This document shows positions 1 through 4,614 of a stretch of 5,526 nt of DNA, piece by piece. Position numbers and translations under genes: made by a program. Location: contig JAFGQA010000472.1 in NCBI GenBank assembly GCA_016935885.1, positions 1 to 5,526 of the forward strand. Direction: 5' to 3'. Position 1 is the stretch's first letter; every line of letters begins with the position of its first letter. The notes under the pieces were generated by a model, which saw nothing but the letters and a program-made list of their open reading frames with translations, searched no databases and had not been told where the DNA came from. The DNA comes from Phycisphaerae bacterium. Its GTDB lineage: Bacteria > Planctomycetota > Phycisphaerae > UBA1845 > UTPLA1.

Positions 1-8
1 AACGCTTG

Positions 9-24
9 GAGGAAGGGATTCCTC
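9..24. repeat. Short hairpin with GAAGGGATTC core
   Basis: GAGGAA at 9-14 pairs perfectly with TTCCTC at 19-24 around a GGGA loop. CGC at 3-5 and GCG at 26-28 could extend the stem past an imperfect part. It shares the ten-base centre GAAGGGATTC with the hairpin at 33-56 but has different outer arms. There is no T-run after it on either strand, so it is not a standard terminator. Confidence 0.7.
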
Positions 25-32
25 TGCGTGTG

Positions 33-56
33 GGTGCGAGAAGGGATTCTCGCACC
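33..56. repeat. Perfect 10-bp hairpin with GAAGGGATTC core
   Basis: GGTGCGAGAA at 33-42 is the exact complement of TTCTCGCACC at 47-56, with the four-base loop GGGA. This is the strongest stem in the left part of the window. It has the same centre as the hairpin at 9-24 and the outer arms are unrelated, so the two look like members of one palindromic repeat family. No transposase or REP-associated gene is visible in the window. Confidence 0.8.
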
Positions 57-75
57 AGCGGTTCTCGCACCAGCG
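46..75 (+). repeat. 15-bp tandem duplication of the hairpin's right arm
   Basis: The 14-mer TTCTCGCACCAGCG occurs at 47-60 and again at 62-75, a 15-bp period. The first copy contains the right arm of the 33-56 hairpin. Either copy could pair with the left arm at 33-42, giving two alternative foldings. Fifteen bases equal five codons, so the minus-strand open frame is not disturbed. Confidence 0.75.
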
Positions 76-310
76 GGCCGGTGGCGATGTGCAGAAGCGT
101 TCGTAGTCTCCCGCGGTGGGCTCCTGCCACGGACGCGCACCGACGCGGGCCCGCACGAAACCCGAAATCTCCGCCCAGGCGGCATCATCGACGGGGGACC
201 CGTACGAGGAACTGAACGTGCCGCGCAGGTCCTGGCCAGGGCAGGCAATTCAGCCCTCTCGACACTTTCACCACGGACTGCTAGCGCTCCGCACGGGCCA
301 ACGTTGCATA

Positions 311-1159
311 TTACTTCACGCCTCCCACATAATAATCCGGCATCCACTTCCACGCATCTTCAGTAAGAATGCCGGTTACCGACGGTGATTCAACTTGGCA
401 GAAAGAGCGCCGCGTGCTGTCCCATTTGTATTCCTGATACGTCCAATTGCACTCAGGCACACACCCGGGCACCAGTTCGTCCTCAGGGGTGCGAATCGTA
501 ATAGTAGGGAGCGCAATGCGAGGATCTGTTTGCACGCCTCTTACGAGAAGCGGCAGCGCTACCTGCAGTTCTCCCCAACCCAACGCTATGTGCTCGTACC
601 GCGGTGCTCTCAAGAGAACCCGAAATGCCTGTTCGGTAAACTCCAGCAAGATGAACTCGCCGACCGCCGCGCCTGTGCCGTGGCAAGGGTTCGTATAGAG
701 GAGTATCTGAGGATTCTTCGTCGGTGCTATGGATACGATGCGCACTCTTTGGATGATTCCGAGGCCCTTCGTAGACCCAACTACACGCCCGTCTTCTGCA
801 ACGAGACAGAGCATGCCCCGGGAGCTGGAATACTCGTTGATAACGAGCGCGAATTCCGGCAACGCAGTGTTCGCCTCGGGTCGAGCGAGCCATACCGTCT
901 CAACGCCCAACCCCCTGCTATCGTCCCACGGGATGCCATGTCGCCCAAATGGTCGAGGCGCGTCGAGATCCACGATGAACGGTGCGGCCCCTTCGAGGAG
1001 AGGAGAATACTGAATCGGCGAATCAATTGCCGGATATGCGGTGTCCTCAAGCACTTGGCTTTTCATGCAGGAACACAGCAGTCCGTAGGAGCACGCCGCA
1101 CCAACCAGGAACATGCGTGAGACGCCCGGGACTTTTCGAAGCCTCAGCATTCTGCACAT
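311..1159 (-). CDS. Hypothetical protein, probable lipoprotein
   Basis: A 282-residue protein I do not recognise. The N-terminus has basic residues (R3, R6, R8, K9, R15), then a hydrophobic stretch at about 16-30 and cysteine 31 in the context LLCSC. That resembles a lipoprotein signal, although the lipobox is imperfect (Leu-Cys-Ser before the Cys). It is most likely exported and membrane-anchored. The mature part is mixed and beta-rich in look. C159, C233, C237 and C254 are available for disulfides, and a late YKWD-TRRSF segment resembles the end of a beta-repeat module. The ATG at 1159 lacks a strong Shine-Dalgarno site; ATGs at codons 4 and 16 are alternatives, and only the first two leave a basic n-region. 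It lies 72 bp downstream of the dehydrogenase gene on the same strand. Third positions look less G+C-rich than in its neighbours. The open frame is well supported; the function is unknown. Confidence 0.75.
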   Translation of the reverse strand: MCRMLRLRKVPGVSRMFLVGAACSYGLLCSCMKSQVLEDTAYPAIDSPIQYSPLLEGAAPFIVDLDAPRPFGRHGIPWDDSRGLGVETVWLARPEANTALPEFALVINEYSSSRGMLCLVAEDGRVVGSTKGLGIIQRVRIVSIAPTKNPQILLYTNPCHGTGAAVGEFILLEFTEQAFRVLLRAPRYEHIALGWGELQVALPLLVRGVQTDPRIALPTITIRTPEDELVPGCVPECNWTYQEYKWDSTRRSFCQVESPSVTGILTEDAWKWMPDYYVGGVK

Positions 1160-1217
1160 CTTTGAGTTCTACGGCGGCCTTGCCATAGGCATCTTGGAAT
1201 CAGAGGATGGCCAATGT

Positions 1218-1236
1218 CGTGACGCCCTACGTCACG
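1218..1236 (-). terminator. Stem-loop over the dehydrogenase stop codon
   Basis: CGTGACG at 1218-1224 and CGTCACG at 1230-1236 form a perfect 7-bp stem with a five-base loop. Its left half on the minus strand contains the TGA (1232-1234) that ends the dehydrogenase gene. No T-run follows, so it is not a textbook intrinsic terminator. It could be a partial terminator, an RNA end-protecting stem, or a block to translational coupling with the downstream lipoprotein gene. Confidence 0.35.
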
Positions 1237-2554
1237 CCTTGACGATCTTGCTTCTTCCCGAGCGAACGCCGGCCGTCGCATTGCGCGTGTCAACAACCAG
1301 CCTGCTATTTTTCACGATCATCTTGTAGTCGTACGCGGAATGATCGGTACTAATCAGAACCGCGTCGTAACGCCGCAGCACGGCCGGCGACAGCGGAACC
1401 GACTTCATCCGCAGGTCGTGCTCGCGCGTCTTCGACATCTTGGGGATGTACGGATCGTTGTAGTCCACCTTGGCCCCTCGTTGACGCAGCAGCTCGATCA
1501 GTTGAAGGCTCGGGCTCTCGCGCGTGTCGTCAACGTCACGCTTGTACGCCAGGCCGAGCACCAGGATCTTCGAGCCGCGAATGGGCAGCCTGCGATCGTT
1601 CAATGCCGCGCCGAGCTTGTTGATGACGTACTCGGGCATGATGGTGTTGATTTCGCCGGCCAACTCGATGAAGCGCGTCGGCTCGCCGTATTGTCGGGCC
1701 TTCCACGTCAGGTAGAACGGGTCGATCGGGATGCAGTGTCCGCCAAGCCCCGGCCCCGGGTAGAACGCGGAGAAGCCAAACGGCTTTGTCCTCGCGCCTT
1801 CGATCACCTCCCAGACATCGATGCCCATCTTGTCGAAAAGCACCTTCAATTCGTTGACCATCGCGATGTTCACGCAGCGGTACACGTTCTCGACGATCTT
1901 GCAGGACTCGGCGACTTCACAGCTCGACACCGGAACGACCTGACTGATGGCATTGGAGTACAGGGCAACGGCCAGTCGCTTGCTCTTTGCCCCGTAGCCG
2001 CCGACGACCTTCGGGATGGTCTCGGTCGTGTAATCCTCGCGGCCCGGATCCTCACGTTCCGGGCTGTAGGCCAGGAAGAAGTCGCGCTCGGCCACCAGCC
2101 CGCTGCCTTCCTCGAGGATCGGTCTGATCAGATCGCGCGTCGTGCCGGGGTAAGTGGTGGATTCCAAGGCGACCAATTGGCCGGGTCTCAGCGCCTTGGC
2201 GATCGTCCGGGCCGTTGCCTCGACATAGCTCATGTCGGGATCGCGCGTGATGGACAACGGCGTCGGCACGCATATCAGAAGGGCGTCGGGCTTCTTCAAC
2301 TCGCGCGGGTCCGCCGTGCCACGAAACTGATTCGCTCGGAGGAGCCCCCGAATCATCGAGCCGGGGATGTGCTTGATGTAGCTCCTGCCGGCGTTGAGCT
2401 TGCGGATCTTCTCCAGGTCGACGTCAAAGCCGAGCGTCGTGTAGCCCGCGTTGCAGAATGTCCGCACGAGTGGCAGGCCGACATATCCCATCCCGATCAC
2501 GCCGACCAGGGCCTTCTTGGATTGAATCCTCTCTTCGAGTTGTGCGATATCCAA
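1232..2554 (-). CDS. UDP-N-acetyl-D-glucosamine 6-dehydrogenase-type nucleotide-sugar dehydrogenase
   Basis: A 440-residue member of the UDP-glucose/GDP-mannose dehydrogenase family, full length. The family oxidises C6 of a nucleotide sugar to the acid in two NAD-dependent steps in the cytoplasm. Seen here: an N-terminal Rossmann fold with GMGYVG at 21-26 and an acidic residue ending the next strand (D44); ESTTYPGTT at 131-139; conserved Lys219 and Asn223 in CKIVENVYRCVN; the catalytic Cys274 in GPGLGGHCIPIDPFYLTWKA; and the C-terminal nucleotide-binding domain from about 328 (KILVLGLAYKRDVDDTRESP). The GGHCIPIDPFYLTWKA and RFIELAGEIN segments match the WbpA/TviB branch better than the UDP-glucose dehydrogenase branch, so the product is probably UDP-GlcNAcA or a related uronate. 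The exact substrate is inferred. The start is TTG at 2554, with AAGGAG seven bases upstream. No other polysaccharide gene is adjacent on this strand inside the window. Confidence 0.93.
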   Translation of the reverse strand: MDIAQLEERIQSKKALVGVIGMGYVGLPLVRTFCNAGYTTLGFDVDLEKIRKLNAGRSYIKHIPGSMIRGLLRANQFRGTADPRELKKPDALLICVPTPLSITRDPDMSYVEATARTIAKALRPGQLVALESTTYPGTTRDLIRPILEEGSGLVAERDFFLAYSPEREDPGREDYTTETIPKVVGGYGAKSKRLAVALYSNAISQVVPVSSCEVAESCKIVENVYRCVNIAMVNELKVLFDKMGIDVWEVIEGARTKPFGFSAFYPGPGLGGHCIPIDPFYLTWKARQYGEPTRFIELAGEINTIMPEYVINKLGAALNDRRLPIRGSKILVLGLAYKRDVDDTRESPSLQLIELLRQRGAKVDYNDPYIPKMSKTREHDLRMKSVPLSPAVLRRYDAVLISTDHSAYDYKMIVKNSRLVVDTRNATAGVRSGRSKIVKA

Positions 2555-2561
2555 CGTTCAT

Positions 2562-2567
2562 CTCCTT
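2562..2567 (-). promoter_or_regulatory. Shine-Dalgarno site fixing a TTG start
   Basis: On the minus strand AAGGAG ends seven bases before TTG (2552-2554). An ATG at 2559-2561 directly follows AAGGAG with no spacer and is in a different frame, one that does not give the dehydrogenase. The spacing therefore selects the TTG codon as the true start. Confidence 0.75.
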
Positions 2568-2608
2568 GGGCTCATGGGTCCATCACGCAAACTTCGCGGA
2601 GACCGCAG

Positions 2609-2730
2609 AGCGCTGTCTGCAAAGAGGTCAGCATCGAGTCGCCGGGCGCTTCGTTGCACCGGTGTGTCATCGTCCCGCCCAACGCCCATTCGGCTAACTC
2701 CTTATCCTTCACCTCTTTGCGCCTCTGCGC
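2609..2730. repeat. Segment bounded by inverted repeats (MITE-like)
   Basis: GCAAAGAGGT at 2619-2628 is exactly inverted as ACCTCTTTGC at 2711-2720. The similarity extends imperfectly outward to about 2609 and 2730 (GCGC and CTGCGC edges). The enclosed ~80 bp shows no recognisable gene. The flank at 2589-2612 has the same GCGGAG/CGCAGAG flavour. The ends resemble the 'CTTTGCG-CTCTGCG' intergenic repeats that I recall from many bacterial genomes. That link is from memory and untested; the inverted repeat itself is directly visible. It sits just upstream of the dehydrogenase gene. Confidence 0.5.
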
Positions 2731-2754
2731 GATGCATTCTGCGTGATGCATTAT
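2727..2754 (+). repeat. Two tandem 14-bp repeats around ATGCAT
   Basis: Bases 2727-2740 and 2741-2754 match at 12 of 14 positions. Each contains GATGCATT with the self-complementary ATGCAT. They follow directly on the right end of the inverted-repeat segment. They could be a protein-binding site or simple slippage; nothing in the sequence decides this. Confidence 0.5.
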
Positions 2755-2763
2755 CCGGGGCAA

Positions 2764-2793
2764 TGCTGCTCCGAGCCGTTCGGTGCTGCTCCG
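2764..2793 (+). repeat. Direct repeat TGCTGCTCCG, 20-bp period
   Basis: TGCTGCTCCG occurs at 2764-2773 and again at 2784-2793. The period is about two helical turns, with CGAGCC-GTTCGG sequence between. It is part of the repeat-rich divergent intergenic region; no function can be read from it. Confidence 0.5.
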
Positions 2794-2810
2794 CCTCTCG
2801 GATTAGAAAC

Positions 2811-2841
2811 CACGGCGCGACGCGCGGCAAGGGCCGCCGTG
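2811..2841. repeat. Hairpin, 7-bp arms
   Basis: CACGGCG at 2811-2817 pairs perfectly with CGCCGTG at 2835-2841 across a 17-base G+C-rich loop. It is the first of three hairpins in about 155 bp upstream of the MgtC-family gene. Confidence 0.5.
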
Positions 2842-2884
2842 CAAACGGGCCCGGTCCGAGTCCGTGACAGTCCACGCGCGTACC

Positions 2885-2905
2885 ACTGGCAGCTTGCCTG
2901 CCAGT
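2885..2905. repeat. Hairpin, 8-bp arms, loop CTTGC
   Basis: ACTGGCAG at 2885-2892 is the exact complement of CTGCCAGT at 2898-2905, with a five-base loop. It is the second of three hairpins upstream of the MgtC-family gene. The tight loop and perfect arms are unlikely to be chance. It has no T-run and is not a standard terminator. Confidence 0.7.
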
Positions 2906-2937
2906 TTGGATGCCCCATGCGCCCACCGGAGAGACCG

Positions 2938-2964
2938 CACGGGCGGACGGGCCGCCCGTGGCAC
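2938..2964. repeat. Hairpin, 9-bp G+C arms, followed by GCAC
   Basis: CACGGGCGG at 2938-2946 pairs perfectly with CCGCCCGTG at 2952-2960 around the loop ACGGG, and is followed by GCAC. Its plan (CAC-rich left arm, GTG right arm, then a C/A tail) matches the hairpin at 5502-5524 even though the arm bases differ. A smaller odd palindrome, TTCCG-C-CGGAA, follows at 2976-2986. Confidence 0.75.
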
Positions 2965-3096
2965 CCAGAATCGAATTCCGCCGGAAGCGTCACGGACCCA
3001 CCCGGTCTTCATCCGTTCTCGAGCACATTCCACTCAAACACGGGAGCCAGCTTTGCCGACAACTCAGTCTGAGGAGCAGGTTCGGCCGGTCCAACC

Positions 3097-3100
3097 GAGG
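3097..3100 (+). promoter_or_regulatory. Ribosome-binding site of the MgtC-family gene
   Basis: GAGG ends seven bases before the ATG at 3108. This favours 3108 over the in-frame upstream ATG at 2910, whose extra 66 residues are translated from intergenic repeats. Confidence 0.55.
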
Positions 3101-3107
3101 TCTCGCC

Positions 3108-3800
3108 ATGCCCGAGCAGTTCTGGAGTTGGTTCGGAGACATCCACGGCGTGGTGGAGAGCCACTGGGCCGGAATCATCGTCACCGTCGCGGCCGTGCTG
3201 TGCGGAGGCGTCATCGGCGTCGAACGCGGGCGGGCCCAGAAACCGGCTGGGATGCGAACCCTCATCCTGATCTGCCTGGGAGCCGCCATCTTCACCCAGG
3301 CTTCGATCATGGTCGGGGCTGGGGGTGCTGCGGACCGAGGTCGCATTGCGGCTCAGGTCGTCTCCGGCATTGGCTTTCTCGGTGCCGGGGCCATCATTCG
3401 CGAACGGGGGCTCGTGATCGGCGTCACCACCGGGGCGGGCATCTGGGCAACGGCCGCGGTTGGCGTGGTGTTGGGCAGCGGCTACGTCGCGGCAGGTGTC
3501 TTCTTCACGCTCCTGATCGTAGCCACGCTGGCGGGGGCCGGAGCGATCGACCGGCTGGTCTTGAATCCGTGCCGTTACAAGACGCTGCGCATAAGCTTCG
3601 ATCCGGGCGACGGCAAGACGCAGTTCCTGATCCAGGGAATCCTCGACGAGCATCAGCACGACGTCGAGGTGAAGTTCAAGGAGCCCGTGGACGGCGTGCA
3701 GGAAGCGCTCATCCGTTACTGTGCCTTTCATCGTGATCACCGCGCCTTCCTGCCGGCCCTGACGTCTCTTCGGCAGATCACACGCATCCAGGAGCACTGA
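3108..3800 (+). CDS. MgtC/SapB-family inner-membrane protein
   Basis: A 230-residue protein of the usual family length. Family hallmarks appear in order: GGVIGVERGRAQKPAGMRT at 33-51, LGAAIF at 57-62, DRGRIAAQVVSGIGFLGAG at 76-94, and VTTGAGIWATAAVG at 106-119. Hydrophobic segments at roughly 21-38, 50-70, 81-97, 102-123 and 126-147 fit the five-helix MgtC core. The soluble tail (about 155-230) is where many members have a small ACT-like domain. In pathogens MgtC proteins matter for growth in low magnesium and inside macrophages, and some act on the F-type ATP synthase. In environmental bacteria the role is open, so magnesium or membrane-energy homeostasis is an inference here. The start at 3108 is chosen because the helix core begins shortly after it and GAGG lies seven bases upstream. 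No magnesium-sensing leader is recognisable upstream. It may be transcribed alone: the next gene begins 197 bp later. Confidence 0.9.
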   Translation: MPEQFWSWFGDIHGVVESHWAGIIVTVAAVLCGGVIGVERGRAQKPAGMRTLILICLGAAIFTQASIMVGAGGAADRGRIAAQVVSGIGFLGAGAIIRERGLVIGVTTGAGIWATAAVGVVLGSGYVAAGVFFTLLIVATLAGAGAIDRLVLNPCRYKTLRISFDPGDGKTQFLIQGILDEHQHDVEVKFKEPVDGVQEALIRYCAFHRDHRAFLPALTSLRQITRIQEH

Positions 3801-3802
3801 TA

Positions 3803-3909
3803 CGGAGGGGGGCTGCATTCTCCGGGCTGATACAAGCGTCCGCGTAAAAACCTGGATATCAGGTCGCCCCTCGGCGGGCGAAAAACTTTAGAAAAACCTC
3901 ATATTTTTT
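3803..3909. other. Hairpins and A-tracts after the MgtC-family gene
   Basis: After the TGA come CGGAG (3803-3807) with CTCCG (3820-3824); CCTG-CAGG around GATAT (3851-3863); and TCGCCC (3864-3869) with GGGCGA (3876-3881). Five-base A runs stand at 3846-3850, 3881-3885 and 3892-3896, and a T run at 3904-3909. No plus-strand hairpin is followed by T's, so a standard terminator for the MgtC gene is not shown. On the minus strand the 4-bp CCTG-CAGG stem is followed by TTTTT, a weak terminator shape. The A/T-rich stretch may also hold the promoter of the next gene. Confidence 0.4.
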
Positions 3910-3997
3910 CCGGTTCCACTCCCGGTCAGGCTGCAGCTTCTGCCGATTCTTGTGCAGTCTGGATGGCATCGAAAACTCAATCGTGTGGGGTTGTGAG

Positions 3998-4414
3998 ATG
4001 AAGGCAGAACCGCAAGCTGAGTGGCGCGAGCGGCGTTTACGCACCATCGGCCGGATCGGCTGTGCGATTGCGGCGGGCGGAGCCTTCGCCGCATTGGCCT
4101 GGGAGCCACCTCCCGCGTCAACACCGACGGTGGACGCGGGAGTTAGCAAAGGCCAACCAGGAACGGCCGGGCGGCAGAGCATCGTCACGGAGGATGGTGC
4201 CTTGCCGCAACTTGACGCCAAGTCCGCCGGGTTTGTCGGCGAGGACCAGTGGGGCCTCGCGCAGACACGACCCAGACAGGAGCTGTGGACGACGCACGGC
4301 CTTGGGGCCGATGCCTTGGCGGGCACAGTGGCAGGAGGATTCACGCCGAGATGTGAGAATGAGGTCATCAAGACCGTCACGACTGCGGGCGTGAACCCGC
4401 GAGGACCGCCTTGA
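3998..4414 (+). CDS. Small hypothetical protein, probable exported or membrane-anchored
   Basis: A 138-residue reading from ATG 3998; an in-frame ATG 16 codons upstream at 3950 is less likely. I do not recognise a family. The N-terminus is basic (RERRLRTIGR) and is followed by a short hydrophobic run, GCAIAAGGAFAALA. That looks like a signal peptide or single anchor, after which comes a Pro/Thr-rich linker. The rest is soluble in character, with HGLGADALAGTVAGGF near the C-terminus and one Cys beyond the N-terminal segment. Third positions are clearly G/C-biased but less strictly than in the MgtC gene. The ribosome-binding site is weak (GGGG seven bases upstream). A 195-codon frame on the opposite strand (3859-4446) overlaps it; that one is rich in Cys, Ser and Pro and looks like a shadow. 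I prefer the plus strand, but not strongly. Confidence 0.45.
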   Translation: MKAEPQAEWRERRLRTIGRIGCAIAAGGAFAALAWEPPPASTPTVDAGVSKGQPGTAGRQSIVTEDGALPQLDAKSAGFVGEDQWGLAQTRPRQELWTTHGLGADALAGTVAGGFTPRCENEVIKTVTTAGVNPRGPP

Positions 4415-4473
4415 AAGACCGGTTGGTGGATCACCATCGGGCTCACGGAGGAGGAGGGTTGCCAACATGGGAC

Positions 4474-4493
4474 CGGGCGATACCGGTCGCCCG
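4474..4493. repeat. Hairpin, 7-bp arms, loop TACCGG
   Basis: CGGGCGA at 4474-4480 pairs exactly with TCGCCCG at 4487-4493. It lies in the 200-bp gap between the small exported protein and the GT-C gene, about 60 bp after the first. It could help end transcription, but no T-run follows. It could equally be another member of the palindromic repeats in this window. Confidence 0.55.
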
Positions 4494-4598
4494 ATCATCC
4501 GCTCGGGGGGTCGCGATACGAGGCAGGGGTCATCTGAGGCATTCCTTCATCTGAATTCGACGGAGGCGAGGGAGTCGAGACCGCGGCCCGTCCCCGAC

Positions 4599-4604
4599 TA
4601 TACT
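4599..4604 (+). promoter_or_regulatory. Possible -10 box close to the GT-C gene start
   Basis: TATACT matches the -10 consensus at five of six positions and stands out in G+C-rich DNA. It ends ten bases before the ATG at 4615. Transcription from it would start around 4610-4613, leaving almost no leader. No clear -35 box is seen at the right distance, and no Shine-Dalgarno sequence precedes the ATG. Both facts suit a leaderless or near-leaderless mRNA. Confidence 0.4.
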
Positions 4605-4614
4605 ATCCGCCGCC

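Larger units (their letters stand above)
1..249 (-). pseudogene. Start-less open frame running off the left edge, possible gene remnant
   Basis: On the minus strand one frame stays open from base 249 to the window edge. Its third positions are mostly G or C, and it reads plausibly as protein (for example DDAAWAEISGFVRARVG, then RPWQEPTAGDYERFC). I do not recognise the family. There is no convincing start: the same frame has TGA codons at 250-252 and 268-270, and an ATG at 307-309 just after the preceding gene. Translated with the stops ignored, the frame would run from that ATG into the protein-like part. Near the edge it passes through the hairpin repeats, giving a doubled RWCEN. It may be a decayed or interrupted gene fragment, a gene with a rare start codon, or chance openness in G+C-rich DNA. 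I cannot decide between these from the window. Confidence 0.25.
2555..3107. other. Repeat-rich divergent intergenic region
   Basis: This 553-bp gap lies between the dehydrogenase start and the MgtC start, so it must carry the promoters of both divergent genes. I see no convincing -35/-10 pair. It holds the inverted-repeat segment, the two tandem repeats and the hairpin run listed separately. Short open frames cross it on both strands, but they change frame through palindromes and read as arginine/proline-rich shadows. A 63-codon minus frame (2572-2763) ends 17 bases before the dehydrogenase TTG; it mostly translates the inverted-repeat segment and I do not call it a gene. Confidence 0.6.

Noticed and set aside
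1..75. CRISPR array
   Set aside because: Only two hairpins with differing arms and one 15-bp tandem duplication; no regular repeat-spacer pattern and no cas gene.
395..1120. Plus-strand open frame of 241 codons opposite the lipoprotein gene
   Set aside because: It is Arg-rich with scattered Cys and has no signal or domain. The minus frame has a signal-like N-terminus and more protein-like composition.
1340..2746. Long plus-strand open frame of 468 codons
   Set aside because: It lies antisense to the dehydrogenase, which carries all family motifs. Its translation is rich in Arg, Asp, Leu and His with no recognisable domain, typical of an antisense shadow.
2572..2763. 63-codon minus-strand frame just upstream of the dehydrogenase
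   Set aside because: It is mostly a translation of the inverted-repeat segment and starts with TTG with no clear ribosome site. It could be a leader peptide, but nothing beyond openness supports it.
2910..3107. N-terminal extension of the MgtC-family protein from ATG 2910
   Set aside because: The 66 extra residues translate hairpin repeats, family members lack them, and ATG 3108 has a GAGG seven bases upstream.
3864..3881. TCGCCC-GGGCGA hairpin as terminator of the MgtC gene
   Set aside because: On the plus strand it is followed by A's, not T's, so it lacks the intrinsic terminator shape.
3859..4446. 195-codon minus-strand frame opposite the small exported protein
   Set aside because: It is Cys/Ser/Pro-rich and shadow-like. 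Its end does lie beside a weak CCTG-CAGG stem with TTTTT on that strand, so it is not fully excluded.
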